Under the pieces are notes generated by a model that did not search any database, had not been told where the DNA came from, and saw only the letters and a program-made list of their open reading frames with translations. From Mycolicibacterium canariasense (GTDB lineage: Bacteria; Actinomycetota; Actinomycetes; Mycobacteriales; Mycobacteriaceae): 64,000 bases of DNA. Positions 42,756 through 51,089 of the stretch are shown here, in pieces. Position numbers and translations under genes: made by a program. How positions within the stretch are numbered: position 1 is the first letter of the stretch; each line of letters opens with the position of its first letter. The DNA is taken from positions 310,001 to 374,000 of the forward strand of contig NZ_LQOL01000052.1 in the NCBI RefSeq assembly GCF_002101555.1, read 5' to 3'.

Positions 42756-43613
42756 ATGCCTGTGCGCGCGCCCCTTCGGTCCGGTGAGCTGTCCCCGACC
42801 CTGCCGGTGCCCAAGTCCATCCCCCGTCCGGAGTACGCCTGGAAACCGACCGCCGTCGAGGGCCACGAGCCGTGGGTGCAGACCTCCGAGGTGATCGAGA
42901 AGATGCGGGTGGCGGGCCGGATCGCCGCCGGCGCCCTGGCCGAGGCCGGCAAGGCGGTGGCCCCCGGCGTGACCACCGACCACCTGGACCGGGTGGCGCA
43001 CGAGTACATGATCGACCACGGGGCCTACCCGTCCACCCTGGGTTACAAGGGCTTCCCGAAATCCTGCTGCACCTCGCTCAACGAGGTGATCTGCCACGGC
43101 ATCCCGGACTCCACCGTGATCGAGGACGGTGACATCGTCAACATCGACGTCACCGCCTACATCGACGGCGTGCACGGCGACACCAACGCCACCTTCCTGG
43201 CCGGGGACGTCTCCGAGGAACACCGGCTGCTGGTGGAGCGCACCCACGAGGCGACCATGCGGGCCATCAAGGCGGTCAAGCCGGGCCGTCAGCTCTCAGT
43301 CGTCGGCCGGGTCATCGAGTCCTATGCGAATCGCTTCGGCTACAACGTTGTTCGTGATTTCACCGGGCACGGAATCGGCACCACCTTCCACAACGGACTG
43401 GTGGTGCTGCACTACGACCAGCCGGCCGTCGACACCGTGCTGGAACCCGGGATGACGTTCACCATCGAGCCGATGATCAACCTGGGCTCGCTGGACTACG
43501 AGATCTGGGACGACGGCTGGACCGTCGCCACCAAGGATCGCAAGTGGACCGCGCAGTTCGAGCACACGCTGGTGGTCACCGCGGACGGCGCCGACATCCT
43601 CACCCTGGCGTGA
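42756..43613 (+). CDS. mapB: methionine aminopeptidase, type I with N-terminal extension
   Basis: A 285-residue enzyme equal in length to M. tuberculosis MapB (Rv2861c). An N-terminal extension with the proline-rich SH3-binding-like PVPKSIPRPEY precedes the pita-bread fold. Metal ligands are visible in NIDVTAYIDGVHGDTNATF (two Asp), GHGIGTTFH (His), TIEPMINLG (Glu) and TAQFEHTLVVT (Glu). It removes initiator methionine. Its stop overlaps the cobQ GTG. Confidence 0.94.
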   Translation: MPVRAPLRSGELSPTLPVPKSIPRPEYAWKPTAVEGHEPWVQTSEVIEKMRVAGRIAAGALAEAGKAVAPGVTTDHLDRVAHEYMIDHGAYPSTLGYKGFPKSCCTSLNEVICHGIPDSTVIEDGDIVNIDVTAYIDGVHGDTNATFLAGDVSEEHRLLVERTHEATMRAIKAVKPGRQLSVVGRVIESYANRFGYNVVRDFTGHGIGTTFHNGLVVLHYDQPAVDTVLEPGMTFTIEPMINLGSLDYEIWDDGWTVATKDRKWTAQFEHTLVVTADGADILTLA

Positions 43614-45100
43614 CCGGCGGCGCCCTGCTGGTCGCAGGCACCACCTCCGACGCGGGCAAGTCCATGGTCGTCGCCGGGCTGTGCCGGCTGTTGGCCCGCA
43701 AGGGAATCCGGGTGGCGCCGTTCAAGGCGCAGAACATGAGCAACAACTCGGCCGTCACGGTCGAGGGCGGGGAGATCGGCCGCGCACAAGCCATGCAGGC
43801 TCGTGCCGCGGGCCTGGCCCCCAGCATCCGGTTCAACCCGATCCTGCTCAAACCCGGCAGCGACCGCACGTCGCAGCTGGTGGTGCGCGGCCAGGTCGCC
43901 GGAACCATGGCCGCCGGCGACTACTTCACCCGGCGCACCGAGCTGGCCACCATCGTCGCCGACGAATTGGCTTCGCTGCGAACCGAATTCGACGCGGTCA
44001 TCTGTGAGGGCGCCGGCTCGCCGGCCGAGATCAACCTGCGGGCCACCGATCTGGCGAACATGGGTCTGGCGCGCGCCGCCCGGCTGGCCGTGCTGCTGGT
44101 CGGCGATATCGACCGCGGCGGCCTGCTGGCGCACCTGTTCGGCACCGTCGCGGTGCTCGAGCCCGAGGACCAGAAACTCATCAGCGGCTACCTGGTCAAC
44201 AAGTTCCGGGGCGACCCGGCCCTGCTGGCCCCGGGGTTGGATCAGCTGCGGCACCGGACCGGCCGGCCGACCTACGGCGTGATCCCGCACCTCGAGTCGT
44301 TGTGGCTGGACACCGAGGACTCGCTGTCGGTGACCGCCGGCGCCACCCTCGGTGACCCGGTGGCGCCCCTGGGGCGGCAGTGGCTGCGGGTGGCTGCGGT
44401 GCGGCTGCCCCGCATCTCGAACTCGACCGACGTGGAGGCCCTGGCCTGCGAACCCGGCGTGCTGGTGCGCTGGGTCGCCGAACCGGCGGATATCGCCGAC
44501 GCCGACGTCGTGCTGCTGCCGGGCAGCAAGGCCACCGTCTCCGATCTGGCCTGGTTGCGGGGCCGTGGTCTGGCCGAGGCAGTGCACGCGCACGCGCGGG
44601 CCGGGCGTCCGGTGCTGGGTGTGTGCGGTGGATTCCAGATGTTGTGCCGGCGTATCGACGACCCGGTGGAATCCCGGGCCGGGGCGGTGGACGGCCTGGG
44701 CCTGCTGGACGCCGATATCGTCTTCGAGCCGCAGAAGACGCTGCGGCACTGGGAGACCCCGCTGCACGGCTACGAGATCCACCACGGTCAGGTGCGCCGC
44801 TGCGGTGCGCAGGATTGGCTCGGGGTCGGCATCCGCGACGGTGCGGTGTTCGGCACGCACTGGCACGGACTGCTGGACAACGACGACATCCGCCGGGCCT
44901 GGCTCGGCGAGGTGGCGGCGGCCGCCGGACGCACCGGCTTCGTGGTGGCCGCCGACACCGATGTGCGGGCGCGGCGGGACGCACAGCTGGACGTGATGGC
45001 CGACGCGCTGGCCGCCCACGCCGACCTCGACGCGGTGCTCGCCCTGCTGGACGGGCCGCCGCAGCGTCCGGTCATCTCCTCGACCACCGGCCCCGCCTGA
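43610..45100 (+). CDS. cobQ: cobyric acid synthase CobQ
   Basis: A 496-residue glutamine-dependent amidase of cobalamin synthesis. The N-terminal P-loop-like LLVAGTTSDAGKS and KAQNMSNNSAVTVEGGEIGRAQ (blocks) and the linker are followed by a class I glutamine amidotransferase domain with nucleophile Cys in GVCGGFQML and His in HGYEIHHG. It amidates four side chains of adenosylcobyrinate diamide. The GTG overlaps the mapB stop (GTGA). In M. tuberculosis cobQ1 lies elsewhere, so this coupling to mapB differs. Confidence 0.93.
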   Translation: MTGGALLVAGTTSDAGKSMVVAGLCRLLARKGIRVAPFKAQNMSNNSAVTVEGGEIGRAQAMQARAAGLAPSIRFNPILLKPGSDRTSQLVVRGQVAGTMAAGDYFTRRTELATIVADELASLRTEFDAVICEGAGSPAEINLRATDLANMGLARAARLAVLLVGDIDRGGLLAHLFGTVAVLEPEDQKLISGYLVNKFRGDPALLAPGLDQLRHRTGRPTYGVIPHLESLWLDTEDSLSVTAGATLGDPVAPLGRQWLRVAAVRLPRISNSTDVEALACEPGVLVRWVAEPADIADADVVLLPGSKATVSDLAWLRGRGLAEAVHAHARAGRPVLGVCGGFQMLCRRIDDPVESRAGAVDGLGLLDADIVFEPQKTLRHWETPLHGYEIHHGQVRRCGAQDWLGVGIRDGAVFGTHWHGLLDNDDIRRAWLGEVAAAAGRTGFVVAADTDVRARRDAQLDVMADALAAHADLDAVLALLDGPPQRPVISSTTGPA

Positions 45101-45158
45101 CCGCATCGGCGTTTGGGCGCCACGGGCGCCGGGTAGCTCAGGAGGGGAAGGAGTTGCC

Positions 45159-45443
45159 ATGCGGTCGCCACAGGACCCGTTGGATCATGCGCGCACGACG
45201 CGCCCCCATGCGGGTGAGTCCATGAAGGACAACAAGAATTTCCCGGCGCTGGTACTGCTCGGCGTCGCCCTGGTGGCCTTCGTCGGTTGCCTGGCGGCCT
45301 TCGCCACCGCGCACACCGGCACGGGCACGGTGCTGGCCGCCATCGCCGCCGTCGTGTTCGTGGTGTCGATGAGCTGGTTCGCTGTCGAGCACCGGCGGGT
45401 GCGCCGAATGGAGGACGCCAGGCAGCCCGACTCCAGCAGCTGA
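45159..45443 (+). CDS. small two-helix membrane protein
   Basis: A 94-residue protein with a polar N-terminus and two hydrophobic helices (FPALVLLGVALVAFVGCLAAF and TVLAAIAAVVFVVSMSWFAV), ending in a basic/polar tail. AGGAGGGGAAGGAG before the ATG is an unusually strong ribosome-binding site; an internal ATG at codon 22 is the alternative start. Not assigned to a known family. Confidence 0.65.
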   Translation: MRSPQDPLDHARTTRPHAGESMKDNKNFPALVLLGVALVAFVGCLAAFATAHTGTGTVLAAIAAVVFVVSMSWFAVEHRRVRRMEDARQPDSSS

Positions 45444-45462
45444 ACCCACGGGAGGTGGTGCT

Positions 45463-45804
45463 GTGCACCGGAACACCGAAGTCGACGCCGGTTTGTGGGA
45501 GGAATTCCACCGCGTCGTGAACATGTCGTCGCGGGAGCTGTCGGATTGGCTGCGCACGATGGCCTCCGGCGAGACTGCAGAGCGGTTTCCCGACGAGGCT
45601 GCCCCCGAGTACGGGCGGCGCGTCCTCGCGGTGCTGCAGAAGCGGCGCTCCGACCTGACCGACGCCGACGCGCAAACCATGCGCCAGGTCGTCGACATGG
45701 TGCACGCCGAGCGCGGCGTCGACATGGAACCCACAGCGGGGCAACAGGAATGGCGCCGAGCGCTGATGACCATCGGCCACGACCCACTCAAACCGGTCGA
45801 GTGA
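45463..45804 (+). CDS. DUF3140 protein
   Basis: A 113-residue soluble protein with GTG start. The sequence LWEEFHRVVNMSSRELSDWL and EYGRRVLAVLQKRRSDLTDAD, ending EWRRALMTIGHDPLKP, matches the actinobacterial DUF3140 family. These proteins bear a helical fold thought to bind DNA, but no function is established. It follows the small membrane protein gene by 19 bases. Confidence 0.78.
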   Translation: MHRNTEVDAGLWEEFHRVVNMSSRELSDWLRTMASGETAERFPDEAAPEYGRRVLAVLQKRRSDLTDADAQTMRQVVDMVHAERGVDMEPTAGQQEWRRALMTIGHDPLKPVE

Positions 45805-45899
45805 ACGGGACTGGCGCGCACCCGAACCCTCGGCCGATGACGAACCCGAGGTGGCCAAGCGCCGCACCTGACCGGCGGCCGTGCCGGTAACCTGGGGCG

Positions 45900-46559
45900 A
45901 TGACGGCCCGGCTGGTAGGGGCGGCGTTGACCGCGGTGGCGGTCGCCGGCTGCGGCGAGGTGGTGACCGGAACCGCGACCTGGCCGGGTGCCCGGCTGCA
46001 GAACGTCGTGCTGACCGCGCCCGACTTCCCGGCCGGCGTGCGCTATGACCGGATCGTCGAGCAGCCCGGTGTACCCGACGGCGCGGGTGCACCGCCGGCC
46101 ATGCTGTCCACCCCGGAGGGCTGCAGTGACGGCTTCACCCGGGTGATCGCCGCCTCGGCCGAACGGGGGCCGGGCAGCGCCGCCAAGTACAGCGTCAGCT
46201 ACGACGGGGCCCGCATGGTGGTCACGGTGTCCAGCTGGCAACTGGATCTGGACGCCATCACCGCGACCGCGCATCGGTGCGCGCGTTATGAGACCTTCTT
46301 CGACCGGTCCATGCCCGGCATCCCGATGACCACCACCCGGCTGAGCACCGACCGCCCCGGCGCACTGGTCTACGAGCAGACGATGCAGCTCGGCTCCGAA
46401 CGCAGCAGCGTCTACTCGTCGTTCGAAAACGTCGACGGGATGGCGGTTTTCGCGGTTGCGTTCCCGACGCCGGACCCGACCGTGCCGGTCCGGGCCACGC
46501 TGCCGCAAACTTTCACCGAGGTCGTCGGCAAACAGGCGCACCGTCTCGCGCAGCGCTGA
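45900..46559 (+). CDS. mycobacterial lipoprotein of unknown function
   Basis: A 219-residue protein with a short lipoprotein signal (LVGAALTAVAVAGC, lipidated Cys18) and an extracellular domain of about 200 residues with two internal Cys (TPEGCSDGF and HRCARYE) that could form a disulphide. The GTxTWPGARL segment after the Cys is common in mycobacterial lipoproteins of this size. No enzymatic motif. It is monocistronic or linked to the next small gene. Confidence 0.7.
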   Translation: MTARLVGAALTAVAVAGCGEVVTGTATWPGARLQNVVLTAPDFPAGVRYDRIVEQPGVPDGAGAPPAMLSTPEGCSDGFTRVIAASAERGPGSAAKYSVSYDGARMVVTVSSWQLDLDAITATAHRCARYETFFDRSMPGIPMTTTRLSTDRPGALVYEQTMQLGSERSSVYSSFENVDGMAVFAVAFPTPDPTVPVRATLPQTFTEVVGKQAHRLAQR

Positions 46560-46622
46560 AACCCGGATTGCAGACGGGCCAAAACGGCCATGCCGGACCG
46601 GATGATGTCCTAGCGTGACGCA

Positions 46623-47186
46623 ATGCCTTCGACCATGGTGACCGTCGACGGGGTGCCCGTCGCCGTGGAGGTGGCCGGCCCGGACAAGGGCGGCGTGGTG
46701 GTGCTGCTGGGCGCCGCGGCTCCCGGTGCCCGCGCCTACGACGCCGTGTGCCAGCGGCTGCACAACGCATCGCTCCGGACCATCGTCATCTACCCCGACC
46801 CGCAGGTGACGGCCGACTCGGTGGTCGGCGTGCTCGACGTGCTCGGGGTGCGGTGGGGTCTGCTGGTCGGGGACCGCCTCGGCGGCGAACTGGCCTGGCG
46901 GCTGGCGGCGACCCGGCTGGACCGGTTCATCGGCCTGGTGGCGATCGACCGCGGCCACCCCCGGGTGGCCGACCAGGCCGGGGTCATCCGCGACGACACC
47001 TGCCCGCCGGTGGAGATGAACACCACCGTGCTGGTGAGCAACCCCGCCGCGCGTGCGGTGGCCGTCGCCAGCCAGCGCTACGTCTACGGTGAGTACCGCC
47101 TGGTGGAGTTGCTCGGCCGGCGCAATGCCGGCGAGTCCACCGCCCAGGTCGCCACCGAGATCGTGATGCGCACCAGTACGTGGTAG
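46623..47186 (+). CDS. degenerate alpha/beta-hydrolase-like protein
   Basis: A 187-residue protein with alpha/beta hydrolase topology (VVVLLGAAAPGARAY, LRTIVIYPD, WGLLVGDRLGGELAWRLA). The nucleophile elbow that should read GxSxG reads GDRLG, so the catalytic Ser is Arg85. There is no obvious acid/His pair, and the chain is about 100 residues shorter than active enzymes. It is probably non-catalytic. The stop codon abuts a GGCGAGCG repeat copy. Confidence 0.6.
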   Translation: MPSTMVTVDGVPVAVEVAGPDKGGVVVLLGAAAPGARAYDAVCQRLHNASLRTIVIYPDPQVTADSVVGVLDVLGVRWGLLVGDRLGGELAWRLAATRLDRFIGLVAIDRGHPRVADQAGVIRDDTCPPVEMNTTVLVSNPAARAVAVASQRYVYGEYRLVELLGRRNAGESTAQVATEIVMRTSTW

Positions 47187-47204
47187 GCGAGCGAAGCGAC
47201 GGGG
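47186..47204 (+). repeat. single copy of the GGCGAGCG-core repeat
   Basis: GGCGAGCGAAGCGACGGGG starts on the last base of the preceding stop codon. It shares its core with the tandem repeats at 21113 and 60878. A short second hit (GGCGAGCT) lies at about 47217. Confidence 0.5.
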
Positions 47205-47229
47205 TGTGGACCGGTAGGCGAGCTCAGGC

Positions 47230-48798
47230 TCAGGCGTCGGTCAGCTCGCCGCCGGTGATGTCCACCTGCTTCACCGGACCGGTGAACCAGTGCTTCACCG
47301 ACACATGCCAGTAGATGTAGAGCAGCACCAGCACGGTGCCCACCAGGATCGGCGTGTAGTTGACGAACTTCCACTCGAAGCTCGGATCCCAGGGCGCGCC
47401 GCCGATGGAGGTGGGGAACATGGCGATGATGGAGGTGATGACGATCTCGGCCAGGGCCACCGGCGCCATCCACTTGTGGTGCCCGCGCAGGTTCCATTTG
47501 CCCAGGGGGAACGCGTCACCGGCCTTCCAGCGGTAGTAGATCGGCACCGCGAAACACAGGTAGAGGCCGACGACGCCGATGGAGACCACGGCGAAGAAGG
47601 CGACGGGTACCGGGGCCCCGTTGATGTCCACCTTCACCAGCGCGGGCAGCGTCAGCAGGGCGGCGATCGCCGCGGTCACCATGACCGCATTGGCGGGCAC
47701 CCGGTTGGCGTTGACCTTCGACCACAGCTGATGCCCGGGGACCGCGCGGTCCCGGCTGAAGGCGAACAGCATCCGGGAGGCGCTGGTCTGGCAGGCGGTG
47801 GTGCAGAACAACTGGCCCGCCGTCGAGATCAGCAGCACGACGCCGACCCACTTGGAATCCATGGCCTGGGTGAAGATGGTGGCCACCGCGCCACCGCCGG
47901 CGGTCACCCCGTCGACGTCCTGGACCGCGAACAGGAACGTCAACAACAGGATCCAGCCGCCGATCGCGGAGTAGAAGATGGACCGCCAGATGCCTTTGGC
48001 CGCACCGTCGGCTGCGCTCTTGGTCTCTTCCGACAGGTGAGCCGACGCATCGTAGCCGGTGATCGTGTACTGGGTCAGGATCGCAGACATGGGCAGCACG
48101 AAGAACAGGAACGCCAGGCCCGAGGTAGAGCCGCCGAAGAAGCCGGTGTTGTTGACGGTGGTGGCGAACACGGTGGAGAAGCTGGCGTGCTGGGCCGGGA
48201 TGAGCCACAGGATGACGATCACCGCCGCCGCCCCGAAGACGTGCCACCACACCGAGATGTTGTTGATGACCGCCAGCAGGTGCGACGAGAAGATGTTGAT
48301 GACGGCCACCACCACCAGGATGGCCAGGAACATGACGAACACCCGCTCCAGGCTGTAGTGGGACAGCCACCATTGACTGAAGGTGCCCAGCGTGAGGTCC
48401 AGGAAGGTGGCGCTGCCGTAGGCCACCGACGCCAGGATGGCGATCAGGCCGATCAGGTTCAGCCAGCCGGTGTAGAAACCGGCCTTGGGTCCGCCGAGCT
48501 TGGCTGCCCACCAATAGATTCCGCCGGAGGTCGGGAACGCCGAGACCAGCTCGGACATGCAGAGCCCGATGATCAGGATGAAGACCGCGATGATCGGCCA
48601 GCCCCAGGCGATGGCGGCGGGACCGCCGTTGTTCCAGCCCAGGCCGAACGAGGTGAAACACCCGGCCAGGATGGAGATGATGGAGAACGAGATGGCGAAG
48701 TTGGAGAAACTCGACCAGGACCGGTGCAGTTCCTGGGTGTAGCCGAGGCTGGCGAGATGTCGTTCGTCCTCGTCGAGCAGTTCATGGCCTTCTGGCAC
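47230..48798 (-). CDS. APC-family GABA/amine-type permease
   Basis: A 522-residue permease with about 12 helices. The N-terminus LGYTQELHRSWSSFSNFAISFSIIS (blocks) and FPTSGGIYWWAAKLGGPKAGF are typical of the GABA/choline-type amino acid permease branch. It is divergent from glnA4, with 184 bases between them, and should import the amine or amino acid that the glnA4 cluster consumes (inference). A GAAAGGAGAC-like sequence precedes the ATG at 48798. Confidence 0.85.
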   Translation of the reverse strand: MPEGHELLDEDERHLASLGYTQELHRSWSSFSNFAISFSIISILAGCFTSFGLGWNNGGPAAIAWGWPIIAVFILIIGLCMSELVSAFPTSGGIYWWAAKLGGPKAGFYTGWLNLIGLIAILASVAYGSATFLDLTLGTFSQWWLSHYSLERVFVMFLAILVVVAVINIFSSHLLAVINNISVWWHVFGAAAVIVILWLIPAQHASFSTVFATTVNNTGFFGGSTSGLAFLFFVLPMSAILTQYTITGYDASAHLSEETKSAADGAAKGIWRSIFYSAIGGWILLLTFLFAVQDVDGVTAGGGAVATIFTQAMDSKWVGVVLLISTAGQLFCTTACQTSASRMLFAFSRDRAVPGHQLWSKVNANRVPANAVMVTAAIAALLTLPALVKVDINGAPVPVAFFAVVSIGVVGLYLCFAVPIYYRWKAGDAFPLGKWNLRGHHKWMAPVALAEIVITSIIAMFPTSIGGAPWDPSFEWKFVNYTPILVGTVLVLLYIYWHVSVKHWFTGPVKQVDITGGELTDA

Positions 48799-48982
48799 AG
48801 CAGTCTCCTTGTCGGCGGACCCCCGGATCTAGGGGGCAGAATAAGCCCCTATTGGTCTGCTGTCCTACCTTTGAGGTGACGGTTGTGTAAATGTGTAGGT
48901 GAATGACCGTCGAAGACAACGCGCCTGCGGTAGTCAAGGGCGGTAATGGTTGACTTCTCGTCGTAGAGAGGGAGCGTTCTGC
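48799..48982. promoter_or_regulatory. divergent control region of the glnA4 cluster
   Basis: The 184-base gap between the permease and glnA4 has no ORF. It contains a small odd palindrome ACCT-TTG-AGGT (48867-48877) and a GACGGT...ACCGTC pair around it. These are the best candidates for binding by the FCD/GntR regulator encoded at the end of the cluster, but the match is weak. Confidence 0.3.
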
Positions 48983-50344
48983 ATGCTGACGCAGTTCGAG
49001 CTGGAGCGTCTTGTCGCCGACGGAGACGTCGACACCGTCATCGTCGCGTTCACCGATATGCAGGGCCGGCTCACCGGCAAACGGGTGTCCGCGCGGCTGT
49101 TCGTCGAGGAGGTCGCCGCCCACGGCGCCGAATGCTGCAACTACCTGCTGGCCGTCGACGTCGACATGAACACCGTGGACGGCTACGCGATCTCCAGTTG
49201 GGAGACCGGCTACGGCGACATGGTGATGACCCCCGACTTCACCACCCTGCGCCTGCTGCCCTGGCTGCCCGGTACCGCCCTGGTGATGGCCGACCTGTCG
49301 TGGGGTCCTGCGGGCCCCAAGGGTCGTCCCGTGGTCCAGGCGCCCCGCAGCATCCTGCGCCGGCAACTCGACCGGCTGACCGACCGCGGACTGGCCGCGT
49401 TCGTCGGCACCGAGCTGGAATTCATGGTGTTCGAGGACACCTACCGCGCCTCCTGGGCCGCCGACTATCGCGGTCTGACGCCGGCCACCGACTACAACGT
49501 CGACTACGCCATGCTGGCCTCGACCCGGATGGAGCCGCTGCTGCGCGACATCCGCCGCGGGATGGAAGGCGCCGGTATGTACTGCGAGGGCGTCAAGGGC
49601 GAGTGCAACCTCGGGCAGCAGGAGATCGCCTTCCGCTACGACGACGCGTTGGTCACCTGCGACAACCACACCATCTACAAGAACGGTGCCAAGGAGATCG
49701 CCGACCAGCACGGCAAATCGCTGACGTTCATGGCGAAATTCGATGAACGGGAAGGCAACAGCTGCCACATCCACCTGTCCTTCCGTGCCACGGACGGTTC
49801 GGCGGTGTTTGCCGACGACGCGGACCCGCTGGGCATGTCGGCGATGTTCCGCAGCTTCGTGGCCGGCCAGCTGGCGACGCTGCGTGAGCTGACATTGTTC
49901 TATGCTCCGAATATCAACTCCTACAAGCGCTTTGCCGACGGAAGCTTTGCCCCGACGGCGGTGGCGTGGGGAATGGACAACCGCACCTGCGCCCTGCGGG
50001 TGGTGGGGCACGGGCAGGGGATGCGGATGGAATGCCGAGCTCCCGGCGGGGACGTGAATCAGTACCTGGCGGTCGCGGCGCTGATCGCGGGGGGCCTGCA
50101 CGGCATCGACGAAGGCCTCGAACTGGAAGAGCCGTGCACCGGCAACGCCTACGCCGGTGGCGCCCAGCGCCTGCCCAGCACCCTGGCCGAAGCGGCCGAC
50201 CTGTTCGCGGGATCGGCGGTGGCCCGCTCGGCGTTCGGCGACGACGTCGTCGAGCACTATCTCAACAACGCACGTGTCGAACTGGCCGCGTTCAACGGGG
50301 CCGTCACGGATTGGGAAAGGAGAAGGGGCTTTGAGCGCCTCTGA
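48983..50344 (+). CDS. glnA4: glutamine synthetase-like enzyme GlnA4 (gamma-glutamylamine synthetase type)
   Basis: A 453-residue glutamine synthetase family protein (Rv2860c-like). The beta-grasp N-terminus (VIVAFTDMQGRLTGKRVSA) is followed by the catalytic domain with EFMVFE, EGVKGECNLGQQEIAF, CHIHLSF, FAPNINSYKR-like YAPNINSYKRF and NRTCALRV. Relatives in Streptomyces glutamylate ethanolamine or polyamines rather than ammonia. The ATG after GAGAGGGAG gives MLTQFELERL. It leads an operon with an amidotransferase and an aldehyde dehydrogenase, which supports an amine-catabolic role over nitrogen assimilation. Confidence 0.9.
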   Translation: MLTQFELERLVADGDVDTVIVAFTDMQGRLTGKRVSARLFVEEVAAHGAECCNYLLAVDVDMNTVDGYAISSWETGYGDMVMTPDFTTLRLLPWLPGTALVMADLSWGPAGPKGRPVVQAPRSILRRQLDRLTDRGLAAFVGTELEFMVFEDTYRASWAADYRGLTPATDYNVDYAMLASTRMEPLLRDIRRGMEGAGMYCEGVKGECNLGQQEIAFRYDDALVTCDNHTIYKNGAKEIADQHGKSLTFMAKFDEREGNSCHIHLSFRATDGSAVFADDADPLGMSAMFRSFVAGQLATLRELTLFYAPNINSYKRFADGSFAPTAVAWGMDNRTCALRVVGHGQGMRMECRAPGGDVNQYLAVAALIAGGLHGIDEGLELEEPCTGNAYAGGAQRLPSTLAEAADLFAGSAVARSAFGDDVVEHYLNNARVELAAFNGAVTDWERRRGFERL

Positions 50345-51089
50345 CCAGAACCCCGGGTCACCGCGGCCGGTCATCGGACTCACGACCTACCTGCAGCAGG
50401 CGCAGACCGGGGTGTGGGATGTGCAGGCCAGTTTCCTGCCCGCCATCTACATCGAGGGTGTCAACCGCGGTGGCGGCACCGCGGTGCTGCTGCCGCCGCA
50501 GCCGCACGGTGCCGAGGTGGTCGAGCGGGTGCTGCGCGGCGTCGACGGGCTGATCATCACCGGCGGCCGCGACGTCAACCCGGAAAGTTATGGCCAGCAA
50601 CGGCACTCGGCGACCGACGAGCCGGCCGGCCCGCGCGACGAATGGGAGTTCACGTTGCTGCGGGCCGCGCTGCGCCGCGGCATACCGGTGCTCGGGATCT
50701 GCCGCGGGGCCCAGGTGCTCAACGTGGCGCTCGGGGGGACCCTGCATCAGCACCTGCCCGACGTGCTGGGCCACACCCGCCATCAGCAGGGCAACGCGGT
50801 GTTCAGCACCTCGCACGTGCGGACCGTGCCGGGCACTCGGCTGGCGGGTCTCATCGGCGAGTCCTCGGATGCCCAGTGCTATCACCACCAGGCCATCGAC
50901 CGGCTCGGGGACGGGTTGATCATCAGCGCCCAGGACACCACCGACGGGGTGATCGAGGGTGTGGAGCTGCCGGGCGACCGGTTCGTCGTGGGGGTGCAAT
51001 GGCACCCCGAGGAGCGGCTGGACGATCTGCGGTTGTTCGCCGGCCTGGTGCAGGCGGCCGGCGAGTATGCGACGGAAAGGGTTTCATGA
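50331..51089 (+). CDS. class I glutamine amidotransferase-like gamma-glutamyl hydrolase (PuuD type)
   Basis: A 252-residue peptidase C26 protein (Rv2859c-like): GLIITGGRDVNPESYG, nucleophile Cys in ILGICRGAQVLN-like VLGICRGAQVLNVALGG, and His/Glu in GVQWHPEE. The family releases glutamate from gamma-glutamyl amine adducts. The start is a TTG that overlaps the glnA4 end by 14 bases and is preceded by AAAGGAGAAGG; no ATG or GTG would include the N-terminal strand PRPVIGLTTY. Confidence 0.88.
   Translation: MSASDQNPGSPRPVIGLTTYLQQAQTGVWDVQASFLPAIYIEGVNRGGGTAVLLPPQPHGAEVVERVLRGVDGLIITGGRDVNPESYGQQRHSATDEPAGPRDEWEFTLLRAALRRGIPVLGICRGAQVLNVALGGTLHQHLPDVLGHTRHQQGNAVFSTSHVRTVPGTRLAGLIGESSDAQCYHHQAIDRLGDGLIISAQDTTDGVIEGVELPGDRFVVGVQWHPEERLDDLRLFAGLVQAAGEYATERVS

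Noticed and set aside
45138..46958. 606-codon minus-strand frame
   Set aside because: Antisense to three supported small genes (membrane protein, DUF3140, lipoprotein); no recognisable domain.
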